From positions 1 through 8,953 of the forward strand of contig JAIFMH010000046.1 in NCBI GenBank assembly GCA_020048595.1: DNA of 8,953 nt, in the 5' to 3' direction. Numbering within the stretch: the stretch's first letter is position 1; each line of letters begins with the position of its first letter. The notes under the pieces were generated by a model. It was not told the origin of the DNA, did no database searches, and worked only from the letters and a program-made list of their open reading frames with translations. The DNA comes from Bacteroidota bacterium (GTDB lineage: Bacteria > Bacteroidota > Bacteroidia > Bacteroidales > UBA4417). Both the position numbers and the translations under genes were made by a program. Positions 4,544 to 8,953 of this stretch are shown piece by piece.

Positions 4544-7161
4544 GGTTTGTAAAGATTATGCTCTTTTAGCATATCGATCGTATTATTTAATTCTGCTTCC
4601 AGTTTTTTGGCTTTTGTGATATCAATAAATGTGATTACAAGCCCGTCAATACGGTCATCCAGGGTGCGATAAGGCATTATGCGAACGGTAAACCACCGCT
4701 GGTTGTTGGTGGCAATTTCTGTTTCCTTTAACACAAGTTTGCTTAAAACTTCATGAGCATGTTTGGCGATCTCAGGATACTTCAGTTCGCTGACCATGTC
4801 GGTAAATGGTCGCCCGATATCTGACTGGCGTAACTTGAATAACTTTGTTGTTTCATCGGTAAAGCGGCGGATATTTAATTCTTTATCCAGAAACAAGGTT
4901 GCAATATCGGTGCTGTTCAACAGGTTTTTCATGTCGTTGTTGGCCAGCATAAAATCGTTTACCTTACTTTGCAACTCAATATTTACGGTTTGCAGTTCTT
5001 CGTTCAGACTTTGCATCTCTTCCTTCGAGGTGGTAAGTTCCTCGTTTGTTGATTGCAATTCTTCATTGGTACTCTGCATTTCTTCGTTGGTTGATTTCAA
5101 TTCTTCCTGGGTGGTTTGCATCTCTTCGCGTGTGCTTTGCAGCTCTTCATTGGCACGCTGCATCTCAAGTTCCAATTCCTGTTCACGGATAGTCGAAACC
5201 TTACTTACGGTTTTAGATTTTCTTTTAGCAGGCAGGGGTATATCGGCAACATCAGAAAAAACAATCATAATGGTACCTTTAATTGCATCGGGCTTTTCAA
5301 TTAGTTGAAGTTTTATGTCAACAATTTGTGTGCCGCCGTTAGATCCGATTTTCAGATTATGCAGTTTAACCGGCTCTGAACTCTGTTTTGCTTTACGAAT
5401 GGCTCCCGGAAGTTCGTTCTGCAAACCTTCGCGTGCCATGGCATATATGTTCATGTTTGCTTTACCGGCAGAAGGTTCGAGATACTTACCTGTACGGCCT
5501 GTAATATAAATAATATCGCCTTCGGAATTGATAAGCACACTGGCTGGTGCAAAACGCTGCAACAATAACTGGTCGGCCATGGCTTGAATATTATCGTTTA
5601 CTTTTACCGGCTTTATACTATCGCTTGCTTTTTTCTTGGTATGGGTAAATGAACCTGGGAAATCGGTTAATTCAGTATTTGCTTGACTTGCAGAGCGTTT
5701 GTAAATCTTCAGTTTTGCATCAATTGCCGAAAACATATTGTTTTGTGAGTTTTCGTTTTCGGCGCTTCCGAGAAGCATCACACCGCCGGCATTGATCGAG
5801 TAATGAAATAAATTCATTAGCTTTTTTTGCAATCCGGCTTCCATGTAAATTAATAAATTGCGGCAGAAAAGGAGGTCCAGTTTAGTGAATGGCGGGTCTT
5901 TAATTACATTGTGCGGTGCGAAAACCACCATTTCGCGTATGGCGGAATTTACCCGAAATCCGTTTTCATCTTTTACAAAAAACCGGCTGAGTCTTTCAGT
6001 TGAAACATCGGCAGCAATATTTGCGCTGAAAAACCCTTTTCTCCCATGTTCAATGGCATCAATGTCAATGTCGGTGGCAAATATCTGAAGTGTGAAATTT
6101 TTGTCTTGTTTTACTTTTTCGTAAACTTCTTTAAAAACAATTGCAAGGGAATATGCTTCTTCACCCGTGGAACATCCGGTAATCCACGCACGAAGAACAT
6201 GTCCGTTGGGTAATTCATTAAACAAAGCGGGCAACACCTTTTCTTTCAGATTTTCCCATACTGCTGCATCGCGGAAAAAATTAGTAACCCCTATCAGCAA
6301 CTCTTTAAATAGTATATCTAATTCTTCGGGTGTTTCCTGCAGGAACCTGACGTAATTAGCAATTCTATGAATTTGATGCACCCCCATGCGCCGTTCAATG
6401 CGTCTGAACAAGGTGTTTTTTTTATACATCGAAAAATCGTGTCCGGTTTGTGCACGCAGTAAAATCACAATTTTTTCGAGATTGCTTTTGCTTTTTTCAT
6501 CAATTTCTGTTTTCTGCACAATAGCAGGACTAAGTTTAAGAAAAGCAATCAGTTTTCCGGGCAGTTCGTTTGCCGTAGCGAGAATATCGACAACTACAGC
6601 GTTTGCTGCACTGTTCGGCATACCGTCGAATTTGGCAGTTGCAGGATCCTGCACAGCTACAATGCCATTTTTCTCTTTAATTGCTTTCAGTCCCAGACTG
6701 CCGTCGCTGCCCATCCCTGAAAGAATAATGCCTATGCTGTTCTCTTGCTGGTCGGCGGCAAGCGAACGGAAGAAATAATCTATCGGGAGTCTTAAACCAC
6801 GCAATTCAATGGGTTCAAATAAATACAAATGGCCGTTTAAAACACTCATGCTTTTGTTTGGCGGAATTACATACACCTGATTTGGTTTCACCTGCAGATT
6901 GTCTGTTGCCTGCAGCACTTTCATACCGGTTGTCCGCTGCAGTAGCTCGGGCATAATTCCAACGTGGTTGGGGTCGAGATGCTGAATAACAACAAAAGCC
7001 AGTCCGCTGTTGTAAGGCACATTCCCGAAAAACTGTTCCAATGCCTCCAGTCCGCCTGCCGAGGCGCCAATACCAACAATTGGAAAACTGAGTGTTACCG
7101 GAATTTTCTGTTTCACTGTTTTTGAAACAGGATTTTCTTTTTTAGCATTTAGCTTTTTCAT
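4540..7161 (-). CDS. CheB methylesterase-CheR methyltransferase-PAS fusion protein
   Basis: Known function of the families: CheB removes and CheR adds methyl groups on receptor glutamates, using water and S-adenosylmethionine respectively. Numbering from the ATG at 7159-7161 gives 873 residues. The CheB esterase domain (about 26-210) keeps the catalytic residues Ser34 (GASAGG), His61 (IQHLDPNH) and Asp153 (GMGSDG), but lacks the N-terminal receiver domain that normally gates CheB. The CheR part (about 225-488) has NFFR (294-297), the SAM loop GCSTGEEAY (329-337), ATDID (362-366) and CRNLLIYM (from 433). A PAS-like region (about 530-640) follows, then a coiled coil of repeating [NS]EE[LM]QST heptads (about 660-735) and a final PAS domain (about 740-850). 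An in-frame TTG nine bases upstream (7168-7170) could also start, but the ATG is preferred. It is the first gene of the operon, with a -7 box about 35 bases upstream, and overlaps the kinase gene by four bases. No chemoreceptor is nearby, so its substrate is unknown; it may act in signalling other than taxis. Confidence 0.94.
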   Translation of the reverse strand: MKKLNAKKENPVSKTVKQKIPVTLSFPIVGIGASAGGLEALEQFFGNVPYNSGLAFVVIQHLDPNHVGIMPELLQRTTGMKVLQATDNLQVKPNQVYVIPPNKSMSVLNGHLYLFEPIELRGLRLPIDYFFRSLAADQQENSIGIILSGMGSDGSLGLKAIKEKNGIVAVQDPATAKFDGMPNSAANAVVVDILATANELPGKLIAFLKLSPAIVQKTEIDEKSKSNLEKIVILLRAQTGHDFSMYKKNTLFRRIERRMGVHQIHRIANYVRFLQETPEELDILFKELLIGVTNFFRDAAVWENLKEKVLPALFNELPNGHVLRAWITGCSTGEEAYSLAIVFKEVYEKVKQDKNFTLQIFATDIDIDAIEHGRKGFFSANIAADVSTERLSRFFVKDENGFRVNSAIREMVVFAPHNVIKDPPFTKLDLLFCRNLLIYMEAGLQKKLMNLFHYSINAGGVMLLGSAENENSQNNMFSAIDAKLKIYKRSASQANTELTDFPGSFTHTKKKASDSIKPVKVNDNIQAMADQLLLQRFAPASVLINSEGDIIYITGRTGKYLEPSAGKANMNIYAMAREGLQNELPGAIRKAKQSSEPVKLHNLKIGSNGGTQIVDIKLQLIEKPDAIKGTIMIVFSDVADIPLPAKRKSKTVSKVSTIREQELELEMQRANEELQSTREEMQTTQEELKSTNEEMQSTNEELQSTNEELTTSKEEMQSLNEELQTVNIELQSKVNDFMLANNDMKNLLNSTDIATLFLDKELNIRRFTDETTKLFKLRQSDIGRPFTDMVSELKYPEIAKHAHEVLSKLVLKETEIATNNQRWFTVRIMPYRTLDDRIDGLVITFIDITKAKKLEAELNNTIDMLKEHNLYKP

Positions 7162-7195
7162 GGTTCCCAATTACGTGTATTTCATTCCTTTATAT

Positions 7196-7203
7196 CAAAG
7201 ATA
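7196..7203 (-). promoter_or_regulatory. Bacteroidota -7 promoter box for the CheB/CheR operon
   Basis: The minus strand reads TATCTTTG, an exact TAnnTTTG match. Transcription would start near 7189, leaving a leader of about 28 bases before the ATG at 7161. The region 19-21 bases further upstream is AT-rich without a clear TTTG. Position and orientation fit well with a promoter for the three-gene operon. Confidence 0.5.
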
Positions 7204-7267
7204 CATAATTTATAAGAATTGGATTTAGCAGAAGTCTGTAATATAGCGGTAGCATGATATAGTTTTC

Positions 7268-7286
7268 CGGGATATGTTTGATCCCG
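7268..7286. repeat. Inverted repeat between the hydrolase and the CheB/CheR operon
   Basis: CGGGAT (7268-7273) pairs with ATCCCG (7281-7286) across a 7-base loop. On the minus strand the stem is followed by GAAAACT, so it is not a convincing U-tailed terminator for the hydrolase gene that ends at 7400. It lies 65-90 bases upstream of the operon's -7 box, where an operator would also be possible. Confidence 0.3.
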
Positions 7287-7367
7287 TTAAAAAGAATTAG
7301 GAGGCCTGGTCTTAGGTGCAGGAGCAAAAGCAAAACTTGTGACAAACCTATTAATTTTATTGTCCGG

Positions 7368-7383
7368 GTTAGGTGGTCGTAGC
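7368..7383. repeat. Direct repeat, copy 1 (downstream flank of the hydrolase gene)
   Basis: GTTAGGTGGTCGTAGC lies 17 bases beyond the hydrolase stop codon. It matches the 15-mer at 8381-8395 in the same orientation except for one extra T. Both copies are preceded on the plus strand by an ACAAAC plus TTAATT/TAATTA segment, which suggests a longer diverged repeat of 40-50 bases. Confidence 0.45.
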
Positions 7384-7399
7384 AGATTTACAATCATGT

Positions 7400-8317
7400 T
7401 TATTTTGCTATAGTTGTCTCACCCTTTATATAACCGAGTGAAGTCAAGAATTTACCTGTATATTCCATTGTTGAGGTGAAATCCTCATCTCCATAATATT
7501 TGAAGAAAAAACCATGATCTCGTCCTTCATATAGTACTACTTCGCAATTATTTCCAAACTTTTTCATTTCTTCACAAAACCGGGTTGCTTGATGAAAGTC
7601 GACACTTTTATCAGCTGTCCCCTGGAAGATTATAGTTGGAGGAGAACCTTCAGCTATATAATGAAATGGAGAGATTTCGATAGCTCTACCCTTCAGGCAT
7701 CTAACGAGTTTCTTTGCATGGTAAGTCGGTCTCTCCAATCTTTTTGTTGTATCGGATAAATGCGCTGGCAAATCAAGAGGAGGATTAAATAATACCAATG
7801 CGTTTGGACCGGAGCTTATGGCCAAATCTTCATTTTTTTCATCAAAGTCTTTTATTAGCCCGGTACATGCTGCAAGGTAGCCACCTGCGCTGCCTCCTGC
7901 TGCTGCAATACGATTTTCATCAATACTGAGTTCAACAGCATGCGTTCTCACCCATCTAATGGCTGATTTCGAATCTGCAATGCAATCAAAGAGTCGGTTA
8001 TTTGTACGATAAGAAGCAAGTATAGCTACCATCCCTTGTTCAACCAGGTACTGACATTGTGACTTGAACTGCCAGACAGGACGCTCATTAAATCCGCCAC
8101 CATGAAAAAATACTATAGCAGGGAGTTTTTCCATGTCATTTCGTTCAGAAGGCTGATAGATGTACAGCTTTAGTTTTGTCAAACCGATTGTTTTATAAAC
8201 CCTGGTCTGCATTATAGGTTCATTGCCAGGAACTTGTGAATGTGTTAATCCTGTGAAGGCCCATATCACAACCAGAAATAAATAATTGGAGAGCTTGTAT
8301 TTCATGTTGTATTTCAT
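7400..8317 (-). CDS. Secreted alpha/beta hydrolase (esterase/lipase-like, HGGG type)
   Basis: From the ATG at 8315-8317 this is a 305-residue protein with a signal peptide (MKYNMKYKLSNYLFLVVIWA, cleavage near Ser27-Gln28). An ATG 12 bases later (8303-8305) is equally plausible. The mature part shows the features of carboxylesterases related to hormone-sensitive lipase: oxyanion-hole motif HGGG (72-75), nucleophile Ser143 in AGGSAGGYLA, acid Asp236 in GTADKSVDF and His268 in GRDHGFFF. The full catalytic triad is therefore present. The substrate is probably an ester, perhaps an acetylated sugar or lipid, but it cannot be specified. The frame could be extended upstream to 8458, but those 47 residues would hide the signal peptide, so I reject that start. 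It reads in the same direction as the CheB/CheR operon, 238 bases upstream of it, yet that operon has its own promoter box. The gene is bracketed by two short direct repeats. Confidence 0.88.
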   Translation of the reverse strand: MKYNMKYKLSNYLFLVVIWAFTGLTHSQVPGNEPIMQTRVYKTIGLTKLKLYIYQPSERNDMEKLPAIVFFHGGGFNERPVWQFKSQCQYLVEQGMVAILASYRTNNRLFDCIADSKSAIRWVRTHAVELSIDENRIAAAGGSAGGYLAACTGLIKDFDEKNEDLAISSGPNALVLFNPPLDLPAHLSDTTKRLERPTYHAKKLVRCLKGRAIEISPFHYIAEGSPPTIIFQGTADKSVDFHQATRFCEEMKKFGNNCEVVLYEGRDHGFFFKYYGDEDFTSTMEYTGKFLTSLGYIKGETTIAK

Positions 8318-8380
8318 TGAATTATAGTCTCTTTTGAAACTTGGGAACTTAATAGTAAAAGTACAAACTTTAATTAGAGC

Positions 8381-8395
8381 GTTAGGTGGCGTAGC
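8381..8395. repeat. Direct repeat, copy 2 (upstream flank of the hydrolase gene)
   Basis: GTTAGGTGGCGTAGC lies 63 bases before the hydrolase ATG and matches copy 1 at 7368-7383 with a one-base gap. The two copies are about 1 kb apart and enclose the entire hydrolase gene. A chance match of this length in 9 kb is not excluded; the placement on both flanks is what makes it notable. Confidence 0.45.
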
Positions 8396-8463
8396 TTTTA
8401 AGTCCCGGTAAATGGAGCAAAGTTTAAATTCAAGGTAAGTTTTATAAACTGAGAGCAAAAAAC

Positions 8464-8513
8464 GCTGCCAACTGAGCGTCGGCCCGCAGCCCTACTGACT
8501 TTGTCCCGGCAGC
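8464..8513. repeat. Inverted repeat in a GC-richer intergenic block
   Basis: GCTGCC (8464-8469) is complementary to GGCAGC (8508-8513), enclosing 38 bases that include GTCGGCCCGCAGCCC. The block from about 8460 to 8515 is visibly richer in G and C than its flanks. No gene or known element is recognised. It belongs to the gene-poor stretch 8318-8789, which otherwise holds the tandem repeat at 8609-8752. Confidence 0.3.
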
Positions 8514-8608
8514 AGGATGAGTCAAGGTGTACAAAATTTGAAAAGTGAGTTGAATTTACGGGCATAGACTTATGGAGCTGATTACAAAGCAGTACGGGAT
8601 GCTGAAGG

Positions 8609-8752
8609 CAACCGAGGGCCGACCACAATTATGCTTGCAAAGCAATTTGATAAGTTCATCCGGACCGAGTTCGGCGAAGCCAACCGAGGACCGACCACAG
8701 CTTTGCTTACAAAGCAATTTGATGAATTCATCCGGTCCGAGCTCGGCGAAGC
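8609..8752. repeat. 72-base tandem direct repeat, two copies
   Basis: Copy 1 is 8609-8680 and copy 2 is 8681-8752, with 63 of 72 positions identical and no gaps. A third unit begins (CAA at 8753) but stops. Copy 2 contains a 6-base-pair stem GCTTTG/CAAAGC with a CTTA loop (8700-8715), a perfect palindrome GATGAATTCATC (8721-8732) and a perfect palindrome CCGAGCTCGG (8737-8746). All three are imperfect in copy 1. The unit is 24 codons long and several frames stay open across both copies, but none has a convincing start, ribosome-binding site or known protein match. It lies 37 bases beyond the stop of the right-edge hydrolase gene. I read it as a non-coding or degraded repeat element. Confidence 0.8.
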
Positions 8753-8789
8753 CAATTAACTATACCATCTGTGTTAACCGCTGGCATTT

Positions 8790-8953
8790 TTATTTAGAAT
8801 CTAACAAGTCATTCAAATTAATTATTTTACTGCCATTTTTTTCGTAATAATTAAGCATTCCGTCAATTTTCCTTTTATCATAACTCGTAATACAATCTGA
8901 TAAGACTGTAACTTTGTAGTTTTCCTTGCACATATTAAATACGGTTGATTTCA
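8790..8953 (-). CDS. Isochorismatase-like cysteine hydrolase, C-terminal part (cut by window edge)
   Basis: The last 53 codons and the TAA (8790-8792) of a minus-strand gene are present. The fragment begins KSTVFNMCKENYKVTVLSDC, continues ITSYDKRKIDGMLNYYEKNG and ends SKIINLNDLLDSK. This is the typical end of the isochorismatase/nicotinamidase-like cysteine hydrolases. The segment after the catalytic Cys (usually C-V-x-x-T) leads to Y-K-V-x-V-x-x-D-C, then S-Y-D-x-x-K, an amphipathic helix, and the final K-I-I-x-x-x-D-L-L. The first partial codon (ending TG) fits the expected valine after that Cys, but the Cys and the Asp and Lys of the triad lie outside the window. Substrates vary in this superfamily (isochorismate, nicotinamide, ureas, peroxides), so no specific reaction is claimed. 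No terminator is visible after the stop; the 72-base repeats begin 37 bases downstream. Confidence 0.78.
   Translation of the reverse strand, partial: KSTVFNMCKENYKVTVLSDCITSYDKRKIDGMLNYYEKNGSKIINLNDLLDSK

Noticed and set aside
4763..6778. Several plus-strand open frames opposite the CheB/CheR gene, including a serine-rich one at 4763-5308
   Set aside because: The serine-rich repeats are simply the antisense of the heptad coiled coil; no start signals or protein family support them.
7162..7170. TTG start of the CheB/CheR gene nine bases upstream of the ATG
   Set aside because: The first ATG (7159-7161) fits normal start use, and the three extra residues add nothing to a known domain.
7368..8395. 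Integron attC sites around the hydrolase
   Set aside because: GTTAGGT matches the attC core, but I found no paired RYYYAAC core at a proper distance and no attC-like hairpin, so only the direct repeat is claimed.
8318..8458. N-terminal extension of the hydrolase by 47 residues
   Set aside because: The extension would place a clear signal peptide inside the protein and runs through the direct repeat; the ATG at 8317 or 8305 explains the sequence better.
8398..8628. Minus-strand 76-codon frame before the hydrolase
   Set aside because: It crosses the inverted repeat and part of the 72-base repeat, has no recognisable domain, and its composition looks non-coding.
8609..8752. CRISPR array
   Set aside because: There are only two long adjacent copies, no spacers and no cas genes.
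8572..8847. Plus-strand 91-codon frame over the tandem repeat
   Set aside because: It is open because the 72-base unit is a multiple of three, and it runs antisense into the well-supported cysteine-hydrolase end.

Overview
The window looks like chromosomal DNA from a member of the Bacteroidota. The reasons are the low GC content, the lack of strong Shine-Dalgarno sites, three exact matches to the Bacteroidota -7 promoter box (TAnnTTTG) at sensible distances upstream of genes, and protein types common in that phylum (a CheB/CheR/PAS fusion, PAS-rich cytoplasmic kinases, a small outer-membrane barrel). I cannot name a genus.

Left part (1-1714): the minus strand at the left edge carries the first 37 codons of lgt (prolipoprotein diacylglyceryl transferase). 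A poorly coding stretch of about 570 bases follows, with a possible 51-residue minus-strand gene and a short membrane-like tail. Next come a plus-strand gene for a small secreted or outer-membrane barrel protein (686-1273) and a plus-strand fragment that looks like the C-terminal winged helix of a Fic-family protein (1427-1714).

Central part (1783-7203): one well-delimited minus-strand signalling operon. It starts at a -7 box (7196-7203) and encodes a CheB-CheR-coiled coil-PAS fusion. By a 4-base ATGA overlap this leads into a soluble triple-PAS histidine kinase (HisKA_3 type), and 9 bases later into a NarL/LuxR-type response regulator. The operon ends in a strong intrinsic terminator (1786-1822). 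Its 3' untranslated part contains a tandem array of a degenerate 8-base unit. The likely logic is that the methylesterase/methyltransferase-like protein and the kinase form a sensory module whose phosphate output goes to a DNA-binding regulator rather than to a flagellar motor. No receptor, CheA or CheW is in the window.

Right part (7204-8953): a minus-strand secreted alpha/beta hydrolase of the HGGG/GGSAGG type, bracketed by two short direct repeats. It is followed by a gene-poor, GC-richer block with an inverted repeat and a 72-base unit present twice in tandem. The right edge carries the last 53 codons of an isochorismatase-like cysteine hydrolase on the minus strand.

The most interesting items are the complete CheB/CheR-kinase-regulator operon, the 72-base tandem repeat with phase-biased substitutions, the octamer array in the operon's 3' end, and the direct repeats flanking the hydrolase.
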